The notes beneath the pieces are model-generated. The model was not told where the DNA came from. It saw nothing but the letters and a program-made list of their open reading frames with translations, and searched no databases. 48,986 nt of DNA from Oscillospiraceae bacterium (GTDB taxonomy: Bacteria; Bacillota; Clostridia; Oscillospirales; Ruminococcaceae): NCBI GenBank assembly GCA_017536405.1, contig JAFXHL010000005.1:1-48986 (forward strand), read 5' to 3'. Position 1 is the first letter of the stretch; the number at the start of each line of letters is the position of its first letter. The translations under genes and the position numbers were made by a program. Of this stretch, positions 33,251 through 41,032 are shown in pieces.

Positions 33251-34312
33251 TTATTCTATGTCAAGCGCTTTTTTTAGGAATGCTATCGATTCATTCCGTT
33301 TTTCTTCCAAAACAGTATCTGCCTTGCTGAAATCAACATCGAGCATATCATCAGAAAGAGGTCTGTATCCATAGATAATTCTGTCTGAAAGACCTGTTTC
33401 TCCGAGCATATCTGTTATTCTTGACTGCATACTCGGAACGAGAAATGTGAAGAAAGGAGTATGATACAGGAGAGAAAAAATTGTTGCGTGAAAAGAATTT
33501 GTAACAACTACCTTTGCGTGCTTTATTGCTGAAACAAATTCTTTCGGCCCGTAATGAAAAGCGGATTCCGATTCGTTTTTAAACGAACGATTTGGAATGT
33601 CAGGCAGAGAATAGACGATTTTGAGATTGAACTTTCTTGCAATCATATTTGCGTAGTTTATAAGAAGAGGCGCTGAATTATCATGAGCAAGAAAATACAA
33701 GAATAAATAGTCGCCATCAGGATAACTTGCATCTTTGCATAATTCATCATAATCATCAGATTTGAGAAGAAGTGTCGGGTCGAGAACAGAACAGACTTCT
33801 TTGTCAGTAAACTGTGAAACGAAAGGAATATGAGTTTTTTCACGAAGAGAGATATTATCGAAACGGGGGATATATTTTTCAAAAACATTTCTATTGAGCT
33901 TTGGCGAATCAACAGGAAGACCTATACTTGCAGCATATGAAATTCTTTTTGCGTCTTGTGGAACAAAATCAAGAAAATAATGTTCGTTTACAAAAGAGAA
34001 TGAGGTGTTCCATACCTGATCACTGCCTGTTATATAATAATCATATTTTTCTGCGTCATTGATATCGTAAATAACAGGCGATACAGCGCCTATGCAGTCT
34101 TTTCTGAATTCATCAAATCTTTCGAGTTTCATAAGATATCTTTTTTTGATAACAGGATTTTCATATTCCTTGAAAGACCAGTTTGGATTATAGTTTATAA
34201 CTTCGGCGTTTATATCAGGAAAAGTATTTATTGTGTGTCTTAACGCATAGCATTGAAGCAATGCACCGTAATTATCACAGAAGTGAAATGTCATAATTCC
34301 TGCTTTTTTCAT
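33251..34312 (-). CDS. Polysaccharide pyruvyl transferase family protein
   Basis: 353 residues, ATG at 34312 overlapping the previous stop as ATGA. The family pattern is clear: KKAGIMTFHFCDNYGALLQCYALRH cannot be quoted in full here, but MTFHFCDNYGALLQ (7-20) is the N-terminal N-x-G-A box; YITGSDQVWN (92-101) is the G-S-D-Q-x-W box; and VVTNSFHATIFSLLY near 270 is the S-F-H box. Members transfer pyruvate from phosphoenolpyruvate to make ketal-pyruvylated sugars on capsules and cell-wall glycans. It is coupled to the small Rossmann-like gene in front. Confidence 0.88.
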   Translation of the reverse strand: MKKAGIMTFHFCDNYGALLQCYALRHTINTFPDINAEVINYNPNWSFKEYENPVIKKRYLMKLERFDEFRKDCIGAVSPVIYDINDAEKYDYYITGSDQVWNTSFSFVNEHYFLDFVPQDAKRISYAASIGLPVDSPKLNRNVFEKYIPRFDNISLREKTHIPFVSQFTDKEVCSVLDPTLLLKSDDYDELCKDASYPDGDYLFLYFLAHDNSAPLLINYANMIARKFNLKIVYSLPDIPNRSFKNESESAFHYGPKEFVSAIKHAKVVVTNSFHATIFSLLYHTPFFTFLVPSMQSRITDMLGETGLSDRIIYGYRPLSDDMLDVDFSKADTVLEEKRNESIAFLKKALDIE

Positions 34313-34734
34313 CTTTCAAGTCTCTCCATTCCAAAAATAACGTCATTAAGGCTGAGTATTTTTTCAAGTGGAACATTATTTTCAATAAGTTCATCAACTA
34401 TGTCGTTGTAGTAATAATTGCTTGTCACAACTATCACATCAGGGAGTCCGGTTTCTTTCAGCTCTGTATATCCCTTTATAGAAATCCCCATATATTCTCC
34501 GTCAGGAAAATTCTTGGGATTCTTGTCAAAGATATATTCTATTTCTATATCCGTGTCTTTCATAAGTTTTATAAAAACTTTACAGAAACGGCTCATTCCG
34601 CAGACGGCGATTTTCTTCCAGCCGAAATGCTTTAAAAACACACTTATATCTTCATCATTCAGGATGATATCAAGAAGTCTTACAGCAGTAGGATGATCTG
34701 TTGCATTTCTTGTGTTTGTATCTATTATAGCCAT
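34309..34734 (-). CDS. Small Rossmann-like protein coupled to pyruvyl transferase
   Basis: 141 residues from the ATG at 34734 (GGGGGG 8 bases upstream); the frame runs to 34767 without a better site. After a short helical start, the body reads WKKIAVCGMSRFCKVFIK, EYIFDKNP, then GLPDVIVVTSNYYY and VPLEKILSL: beta-alpha units of a Rossmann-like fold with a degenerate glycine turn. The same layout forms the C-terminal domain of the GT2 enzyme at 19844-21022, so this domain seems to be an accessory to glycan enzymes here, possibly binding a nucleotide or acting as a partner domain. It is not a full enzyme by length. Confidence 0.6.
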   Translation of the reverse strand: MAIIDTNTRNATDHPTAVRLLDIILNDEDISVFLKHFGWKKIAVCGMSRFCKVFIKLMKDTDIEIEYIFDKNPKNFPDGEYMGISIKGYTELKETGLPDVIVVTSNYYYNDIVDELIENNVPLEKILSLNDVIFGMERLER

Positions 34735-34827
34735 TATAAACCCCCCTGTTTTTATATAATTCACCATTACAGTATATCGGCCGGAATTATGAAAAGTTTA
34801 GTAAAGTATCTGTATTTTTTGTTTTCA

Positions 34828-34856
34828 TTGACTAAATACTCTTTTCGTTGTATAAT
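34828..34856 (+). promoter_or_regulatory. Promoter of the phosphonate operon
   Basis: TTGACT (34828-34833), 17-base spacer, TATAAT (34851-34856). It is 45 bases ahead of the ATG at 34902 and the only clear promoter before the six-gene run to 40988. Confidence 0.75.
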
Positions 34857-34901
34857 GTATATATCTGTAATTACATTTTAAGGAAATGGAGGAGAATCTT
34901 T

Positions 34902-35627
34902 ATGAAAACGGCGATTTTATCGGATATCCACGGAAATCGTGAGGCACTTTCTGTTATTCTTGACAGTATTAAGAAAAGCGGTGCCGAAAGTATAATTATC
35001 TTAGGCGATATCATAGATTACGGACCTCATTCCGATGAAGTAATAGAAATGATAAAAGAATTTCCTCTTCCCTTGATATGCAATATATGGGGTAACCACG
35101 AAAGTGCCGTTATGAATGAAGAATACGAAAGATTTTCTTCTGAAAGAGGGAGAGAGTCTGCGATTTTTACAAGAAACAATCTCTCTGAAAAATCCTTTTC
35201 ATATATAAAAAACGAAATGACAAATGACGGAATATATGAATTTTCTTTAGGAAATTTAAAATGCCTCGCTGTTCACGGAAGCCTTAAAGATATCTACTGG
35301 AAAGCGATAAGACCCGTAGATGATTTTTCAGCCTATAAAGAATACGACTATGTATTTTCGGGGCATTCTCATTTTCCGCACTTTTTCGAAATCTATTACG
35401 ATGCAGACGCACCTCTTATGCGCAACAAAAAGAAAACGGTTTTCATAAACCCCGGCTCTGTCGGACAGCCCCGTAATCATTGCCCGTTGGCGCAGTATGC
35501 TTTGTTTGATACAGAAACGGGTGAGGTTTCTATGATAAGAGAAGAATACGACATAGAAAAAGAACAGAAATGTTTTTCTGATAAAACGGATGTCTTTTAT
35601 AAAGAAAGACTCGCGAAAGGAATATAA
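34902..35627 (+). CDS. Calcineurin-like metallophosphoesterase (YfcE/MJ0936 type)
   Basis: 241 residues, ATG at 34902 after GGAGGAG; the longer frame to 34848 lies within the promoter. All metal-binding boxes are present: SDIHGN (7-12), GDIIDYGPHS, GNHES, a VHGS His, SGHSHFP and NPGSVGQPR. These enzymes hydrolyse phosphodiesters or phosphomonoesters. Being first in the phosphonate operon with only 2 bases before the next start, it may trim a phosphoester intermediate, but no substrate is indicated. Confidence in family high, role unknown. Confidence 0.88.
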   Translation: MKTAILSDIHGNREALSVILDSIKKSGAESIIILGDIIDYGPHSDEVIEMIKEFPLPLICNIWGNHESAVMNEEYERFSSERGRESAIFTRNNLSEKSFSYIKNEMTNDGIYEFSLGNLKCLAVHGSLKDIYWKAIRPVDDFSAYKEYDYVFSGHSHFPHFFEIYYDADAPLMRNKKKTVFINPGSVGQPRNHCPLAQYALFDTETGEVSMIREEYDIEKEQKCFSDKTDVFYKERLAKGI

Positions 35628-35629
35628 AT

Positions 35630-36613
35630 ATGGAACTTTATGTAATCAGCGGTGTTACGGGAATGACAGGAAACGAACTCGTAAGACAGCTTCTCAAGAA
35701 AGGTCACAGAATAATAGGATTTGATAACTTCTTTGCGTCATCCGTTGACACAATAAAGGATGTTATCGACAATCCTTATTTTGATTTTTATGAATACGAC
35801 ATAAATAACCCCGAACATATGGAAAAAATCAGAAAAGAAGTTATCGATAAAAAAGCGGGTTGTGAAAGACTCATCTATATAAACTGCGCTGCCGTTGTTC
35901 ATACAGAGCATTTTTATCATATCGACAGGACTTTCGAAACCAATGTTCTCGGAATGAAAGCATTTTTAGACCAGGCAACAGAAGTCGGTGCCGATGTTTA
36001 TATAAACTGTTCCACATCAGAGGTTTATTCTATGCAGTCATGGGCAGAAGACGGCGTTAAGGAATCTGATTTCATAACAATGTCAAACGCAGAACACAGT
36101 CAGAGAACAAGTTATGCAACAGGAAAACTTCTTACTGAATTCTTTATGAAAGATGCCGTTGACAATAAAAAAATCAAGGGGTGTTCGATAAGATTTGCGA
36201 ATGTTTACAGCAAGAACGAACTTTATCCCAAACATATAATTCCCCATATTCTTTTTTCACTGAAAGAAAATGGTTGCGTTGAACTTCTGGAAAACAGCAG
36301 AAAAAACAGAAGAACATTCCTTCATAACGAAGACAGTTGTTCTGCCGTTATCGCCCTTTGTGAAACAGAAAGCGCACTTGACGGAACAGTCTATAACGTT
36401 GCAACAGATGAAGAAATAACCATTATAGACCTTGTTTCACTCTGCGCAGAAAAACTCGGAACGAAAGCGGAAATAATCTTTAACGGATACCGTGAATCAG
36501 ACCCCGAAAGAAGAGTTCTGAATACCGAAAAAATCAGAACAAGAACAAACTGGAAACCCTCTGTAACACTCGAAGAGGGAATTATGCAGTGCGTTGCGGA
36601 GATGAATAGATAA
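35630..36613 (+). CDS. NAD-dependent nucleotide-sugar epimerase/dehydratase (extended SDR)
   Basis: 327 residues, ATG at 35630. The NAD-binding G-x-x-G-x-x-G is GVTGMTG (8-14) and the active-site Tyr-Lys pair is SYATGKLL (161-168, Tyr162, Lys166), with a Ser-Thr pair in NCSTSEVYS (126-134). R-A-N-V-Y-S-like RFANVYSKNELYP matches sugar-nucleotide epimerases. The enzyme should act on a nucleotide-activated sugar or similar molecule. Its stop is directly followed by the next ATG. Within a phosphonate operon it may build the glycan or sugar part to be decorated. Confidence 0.85.
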   Translation: MELYVISGVTGMTGNELVRQLLKKGHRIIGFDNFFASSVDTIKDVIDNPYFDFYEYDINNPEHMEKIRKEVIDKKAGCERLIYINCAAVVHTEHFYHIDRTFETNVLGMKAFLDQATEVGADVYINCSTSEVYSMQSWAEDGVKESDFITMSNAEHSQRTSYATGKLLTEFFMKDAVDNKKIKGCSIRFANVYSKNELYPKHIIPHILFSLKENGCVELLENSRKNRRTFLHNEDSCSAVIALCETESALDGTVYNVATDEEITIIDLVSLCAEKLGTKAEIIFNGYRESDPERRVLNTEKIRTRTNWKPSVTLEEGIMQCVAEMNR

Positions 36614-37348
36614 ATGAAAATTCTTATAGTAACAGTTGCGGGAATGTCAACCCGTTTCAGCAAATCCGTCGGAAAAGAAGTTATAAAATGTCTTTATAAC
36701 GAAAGCGACTTTTCAGACTCTCTCATTTCGCGCCTTATAAATCAGCCCTGTGAATATGACAGATACATAATCGTCGGCGGATACAGATATAATGAACTTG
36801 TTTCATCACTGAAAGAAAAATTCGATACCGACAGAATCGATTTTGTCGAAAATCCTTTCTATGAAGAATACGGCTCGGGTTACAGTCTTTACTATGGAAT
36901 AAAAAAAGCACTTTCTTATAACTTTGATGAACTCGTTTTCGCAGAGGGTGACCTTTTTGTAGATACAGAGTCTTATAAAAAAGTATGGACTTCTGAAAAA
37001 AGCGTGATAACCTGCAACAATGAACCGATAGAGGCAAATAAGGCTGTCGCTTATTACTTTTCACTCGATAACAAGGTTCATTATATCTATGATACAGGTC
37101 ATAGCGCGCTCACGATATCAGAGCCTTTTTTATCAATCTATAATTCGGGTCAGATATGGAAATTCTCGGATTACAATAAGGTAAAAGAAATCTATGATGA
37201 TATGGAAGAAACTTTATGGCAGGGAACAAACCTTGTGTTTATCGAAAAATATTTCAATTCCATAAATCATAACGATACAGAAATAATAAAATTCTCAGAA
37301 TGGATAAACTGTAATACAGTTGAAGATTTCAGAAAAATCAAGGAGTGA
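36614..37348 (+). CDS. LicC/PntC-like nucleotidyltransferase
   Basis: 244 residues, starting directly after the epimerase stop. The N-terminal nucleotide-binding loop VAGMSTRFSKSVGKEVIKCL (8-27) is a variant of the G-x-G-x-R...K box of NTP transferases; ENPFYEEYGSGYSLYYG and AEGDLFVD (metal-binding region) fit the choline-phosphate cytidylyltransferase LicC group, which also includes PntC enzymes that activate 2-aminoethylphosphonate with CTP. The position between epimerase and PEP-mutase genes supports activation of a phosphonate to its CMP derivative, for later transfer by LicD proteins. The nucleotide and phosphonate are not proven by sequence. Confidence 0.72.
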   Translation: MKILIVTVAGMSTRFSKSVGKEVIKCLYNESDFSDSLISRLINQPCEYDRYIIVGGYRYNELVSSLKEKFDTDRIDFVENPFYEEYGSGYSLYYGIKKALSYNFDELVFAEGDLFVDTESYKKVWTSEKSVITCNNEPIEANKAVAYYFSLDNKVHYIYDTGHSALTISEPFLSIYNSGQIWKFSDYNKVKEIYDDMEETLWQGTNLVFIEKYFNSINHNDTEIIKFSEWINCNTVEDFRKIKE

Positions 37349-37355
37349 GGATAAA

Positions 37356-38534
37356 ATGAAAACCACAAGCGAAAAACTGAATATCCTTAAAAATAATCTT
37401 AAAGACAGAAAAGCAAGAATAATGATAATAGGTCTTGGAAGTGTCGGAAATTATCTTATGGATTATCTTATGTCGACAGCCGATGAGGGAATAGAAATTG
37501 CCGTTGTCGGAAGAAACGCTCTTAAAATGGAATCCGACGCGAATATAGTAAGAGTTGCTTCTCTCATAAGAAATCAGAACAAGACAAAGATAACAGTTAT
37601 AGGCGATACCGACCTTAACGATGTTTCTTCGATAGAAAAGGCGATAAAGAACTTTTCTCCCGATATAATAGTAAACAGTAGCAGAGCATATTCGGGTCTT
37701 AAATACGGAAGTATTTCCTGGGCAAATGTAAGGGCATACGGAATATGGAGTCCGCTTTCGATAAAATTCACAAAAAATATTATGGAAGCCTATGAAAGAG
37801 CGGAGTCAGACGCTATCGTTATAAACACATCTTACTCAGACGCTGTTATTCCCTGGCTTAAATCAGCAGGAAAAGCATACCCCGATTTCGGCTCGGGAAA
37901 TATAAATCATCTTATTTACAGATTCAAGCTTGCGGCAGGAGAAATGCTTGATATAAAGGATTACTGGAATATAGACATTACCTTTGCGGTTTCTCATTTC
38001 CATGATGTTGTCATCAGCAAGGAAGGTCATACAGAAGGAACAGAAATGATGATTGAACTTTCTTATGAAGGAAAGCCTCTTCCCGTTACTGTTGATGAGA
38101 TAATCAAGAACTGCGGAATTCCTATGCCTGTTGACGCAAAGAGAAATATGATGAATGCGTCAAGCAATTTTGAGATAATAGAGGCAATTTTATCCGCTGT
38201 AAGAGACGGAAAGAAAACAAAGCTTCATTGCCCCGGCGTGTTCGGTGAAATAGGCGGATATCCCGTTATCATAGACGGCTCATCGGATGAGGTAAAGGCT
38301 TATATAGACGAATCAAAATTCTCACTTTCTGCTATGAGGGAAAAGAACAGAGAGTCTATTTATTTCGACGGCATTGAAAATGTTGAAAACGGAACGCTCA
38401 CCTATACCGATGAACTTATCGCAAAGGCGGAAAAAGCATTCGGTGTAAAGCTTGTAAAGAATGTTCCCTTTGATGAAATTGAAAATGTTGCCGAATTCAT
38501 AATAAACGAAATCATAAATAAAAATATAGGATAA
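37356..38534 (+). CDS. Rossmann-fold oxidoreductase of unknown type
   Basis: 392 residues from the ATG at 37356, 7 bases after AAGGAGTGAGG. A dinucleotide-binding turn IIGLGSVGNYL (24-34) is followed by VVGRNALK and DTDLNDVSSIEK, then INTSYSDAVIPWLKSAG and a long C-terminal part with FAVSHFHDVVISKEG and CPGVFGEIGGYP. The layout (N-terminal Rossmann, substrate domain with a His-rich loop) recalls saccharopine-dehydrogenase-like or homoserine-dehydrogenase-like reductases but no family box is decisive. The operon makes phosphonoacetaldehyde and lacks an obvious aldehyde-processing enzyme, so this gene is a candidate for that step. I cannot assign the reaction. Confidence 0.6.
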   Translation: MKTTSEKLNILKNNLKDRKARIMIIGLGSVGNYLMDYLMSTADEGIEIAVVGRNALKMESDANIVRVASLIRNQNKTKITVIGDTDLNDVSSIEKAIKNFSPDIIVNSSRAYSGLKYGSISWANVRAYGIWSPLSIKFTKNIMEAYERAESDAIVINTSYSDAVIPWLKSAGKAYPDFGSGNINHLIYRFKLAAGEMLDIKDYWNIDITFAVSHFHDVVISKEGHTEGTEMMIELSYEGKPLPVTVDEIIKNCGIPMPVDAKRNMMNASSNFEIIEAILSAVRDGKKTKLHCPGVFGEIGGYPVIIDGSSDEVKAYIDESKFSLSAMREKNRESIYFDGIENVENGTLTYTDELIAKAEKAFGVKLVKNVPFDEIENVAEFIINEIINKNIG

Positions 38535-38546
38535 GAGGATGAAAAT

Positions 38547-39842
38547 ATGAGTATTGCATATACCTGTTTCACAACCGATGTAATCCACGAAGGACACCTT
38601 AACATAATAAAAAAAGCATCGGAATACGGCGAAGTCGTTGTCGGCGTTATGACCGATGAAACGATGATAAAGTTTGACCGTTTCCCTACAATTCCATTTG
38701 AAAAAAGAATGGAGATGATAGAAAAACTCGATGGTGTTTCAAAAGTTATAAAGCAGGAAACCGTAATGTATGACGATGTTATCCCGTCGCTTCGTCCTGA
38801 TTATGTCATCCATGGCGACAACTGGCTTTCGGGGCCGTTGAAGGCTGTCCGCGACAATGTTGAAAAACTTCTTTCTTCCTATGGCGGAAAGATAGTCGAT
38901 ATTCCTTATACATACAACGAAAATGTAAAGCATACCGACACTAAAATAAGAGAAAAACTCGCTATGCCCGAATTCAGAAGAAAAAGACTCCGTCAGCTTT
39001 TAAAGATGCGTCCCGTTGTCAAGGCACTTGAAGTTCATAGCGGACTCACAGGGCTTATTGCCGAAAAAACAGTTGTTGAACACGACGGAAACTTAGACCA
39101 GTTTGACGCTATGTGGATTTCTTCTCTCTGCGATTCAACCGCAAAGGGAAAACCCGACATAGAGCTTGTTGATATGACAAGCCGTTTCAGAACGATAGAC
39201 GATGTAACAGAAGTTACAACAAAGCCCATTATCTTTGACAGCGACACGGGCGGACTTACGGAACACTTTGTATATACTGTCCGTTCACTTGAAAAAATGG
39301 GTGTTTCAGCAGTTATAATCGAAGATAAGGTAGGCCTTAAAAAGAACAGCCTTTTCGGAACAGAAGTAGAACAGACACAGGATACAATCGAAAACTTTTC
39401 CGCGAAGATAAAAGCAGGAAAGAAAGTTCAGCTGACAGACGACTTTATGATAATCGCAAGAATAGAAAGCCTTATTCTTGAAGCGGGAATGGATGACGCG
39501 TTAGAAAGAGCGCACGCATTCGTAAAGGCAGGCGCTGACGGAATTATGATTCACAGCAGAAGAAAAGAACCCGATGAAATTCTTACCTTCTGCGATAAAT
39601 TCAGAGAAGATGATAAAGAAACTCCCATTGTTGTCGTTCCCTCATCTTTCAATACCATAACAGAAGAGGAACTCGGCGAACATGGGGTAAATATCGTCAT
39701 CTATGCAAATCAGCTTACAAGAAGCGCTTTTCCTGCTATGGAAGAAACAGCAAAGGATATTTTAAGATATCATCGCGCCAAGGAAGTTGACGACAGACTT
39801 ATGCCCATAAAGGATATCATCTCGCTTATAGACACATTATAG
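38547..39842 (+). CDS. pepM: Phosphoenolpyruvate mutase with N-terminal cytidylyltransferase domain
   Basis: 431 residues. Residues 1-135 form a nucleotidyltransferase domain with TTDVIHEGHLNII (9-21, HEGH box), a Y-x-I-H-G-D segment and NVKHTDTKIREK in place of the usual RTxGISTT box, so its activity may be altered. Residues 155-431 are PEP mutase: VHSGLTGLIAEK (163-174), DSDTGG (231-236, metal) and the signature EDKVGLKKNSLFG (260-271), then ARIES. The enzyme rearranges phosphoenolpyruvate to phosphonopyruvate, the committed C-P bond step. Such fusions occur in known phosphonate clusters. RBS AGAGGA precedes the ATG. Confidence 0.92.
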   Translation: MSIAYTCFTTDVIHEGHLNIIKKASEYGEVVVGVMTDETMIKFDRFPTIPFEKRMEMIEKLDGVSKVIKQETVMYDDVIPSLRPDYVIHGDNWLSGPLKAVRDNVEKLLSSYGGKIVDIPYTYNENVKHTDTKIREKLAMPEFRRKRLRQLLKMRPVVKALEVHSGLTGLIAEKTVVEHDGNLDQFDAMWISSLCDSTAKGKPDIELVDMTSRFRTIDDVTEVTTKPIIFDSDTGGLTEHFVYTVRSLEKMGVSAVIIEDKVGLKKNSLFGTEVEQTQDTIENFSAKIKAGKKVQLTDDFMIIARIESLILEAGMDDALERAHAFVKAGADGIMIHSRRKEPDEILTFCDKFREDDKETPIVVVPSSFNTITEEELGEHGVNIVIYANQLTRSAFPAMEETAKDILRYHRAKEVDDRLMPIKDIISLIDTL

Positions 39843-39863
39843 AATTTATGAGGAATTTTAAAA

Positions 39864-40988
39864 ATGCAGGTTGAAAAGTTAATTGAAATATTAGGCTCGG
39901 ATTTTTATGCGGGCGTTCCCGATTCACAACTCAAACCCTTATGCGATTTTCTTATGAATAAATACGGCATTGATAAAAAACATCATATCATTGCCGCTAA
40001 TGAAGGAAACTGCGTTGCGGTAGCGGCTGGGTATCATTTAGCGACGGGTAAGGTTCCCGTTGTCTATATGCAGAACAGCGGCGAGGGAAACATAATCAAT
40101 CCCGTTGCATCGCTTCTTAACGATAAGGTTTATGCTATCCCTATGATTTTCGTTATAGGATGGAGGGGAGAGCCTTCTGTTCACGATGAGCCTCAGCATA
40201 TCTATCAGGGAGAGGTTACAATAAAACTTCTTGATGATATGGATATAAAGAGTTTTGTTATAGGAAAAGAAACAACAGAAGAAGAACTGAAATGTGTTAT
40301 GAAAGATTTCAGAGAGCTTCTCTCAAAGGGCAAAAATGTCGCTTTTGTTGTAAGAAAAGGCGCGCTTTCGCTTGACGAAAAAATTTCCTATAAAAATAAA
40401 AACTCTATGACAAGAGAAGAAATCATAAAGCATATAACAGCCGTTTCGGGTGATGACCCCGTTATCAGCACAACGGGAAAAGCAAGCCGTGAACTTTTTG
40501 AGATAAGAGAAAATAATAATCAGAGCCATAAATATGATTTTTTAACAGTAGGCTCTATGGGGCATAGCAGCAGTATTGCTTTGGGTGTTGCGATAAACAA
40601 ACCGCAGACTAAGATATGGTGTATTGACGGCGACGGCGCAGCACTTATGCATATGGGCGCTATGGCGGTAATAGGTGAAATTTCACCCGATAATATGGTG
40701 CATATCGTTATCAATAACGGAGCGCACGAAACTGTCGGCGGAATGCCTACTGTCGCAGGGAAGGCAGACCTTGTCGCTATCGCAAAGGGATGTGGATATC
40801 CTTATGCCGTATCGGTTGATTCGTTTTCGGAACTTGACAGTGAACTTAAAAAAGCAAAGGAAAGAAACGGACTTTCTTTCATAGAAATAAAGTGTTCGAT
40901 AGGCGCAAGGGATGACCTCGGCAGACCAACCACAACAGCGATTGAAAACAAGAATAATTTTATGGAATACATAAGCGGTCTTGAATAA
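39864..40988 (+). CDS. Phosphonopyruvate decarboxylase
   Basis: 374 residues, TPP-dependent. The N-terminal half has GVPDSQLKPLCDFL (18-31) and NEGNCVAVAAGYHLATGK with the catalytic Glu, then the linker QNSGEGN. The C-terminal half has WCIDGDGAALMHMGAM (G-D-G of the TPP/Mg box) and HIVINNGAHETVGGMP (the N-N partner). The length and GAHETVGG box match phosphonopyruvate decarboxylases rather than sulfopyruvate decarboxylase (which is usually split). It pulls the unfavourable mutase reaction forward by making phosphonoacetaldehyde. It follows the mutase gene by 21 bases and is the last operon gene. Confidence 0.9.
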   Translation: MQVEKLIEILGSDFYAGVPDSQLKPLCDFLMNKYGIDKKHHIIAANEGNCVAVAAGYHLATGKVPVVYMQNSGEGNIINPVASLLNDKVYAIPMIFVIGWRGEPSVHDEPQHIYQGEVTIKLLDDMDIKSFVIGKETTEEELKCVMKDFRELLSKGKNVAFVVRKGALSLDEKISYKNKNSMTREEIIKHITAVSGDDPVISTTGKASRELFEIRENNNQSHKYDFLTVGSMGHSSSIALGVAINKPQTKIWCIDGDGAALMHMGAMAVIGEISPDNMVHIVINNGAHETVGGMPTVAGKADLVAIAKGCGYPYAVSVDSFSELDSELKKAKERNGLSFIEIKCSIGARDDLGRPTTTAIENKNNFMEYISGLE

Positions 40989-40989
40989 A

Positions 40990-41031
40990 AAATCCCCGTT
41001 GGACTTAAATCCAACGGGGTTGTTTTTTTAT
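40990..41031. terminator. Terminator after the phosphonate operon
   Basis: CCCCGTTGGA (40994-41003) pairs perfectly with TCCAACGGGG (41010-41019) around a 6-base loop, followed by TTGTTTTTTTA; A-runs before it serve the minus-strand gene ending at 41033. Confidence 0.88.
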
Positions 41032-41032
41032 T

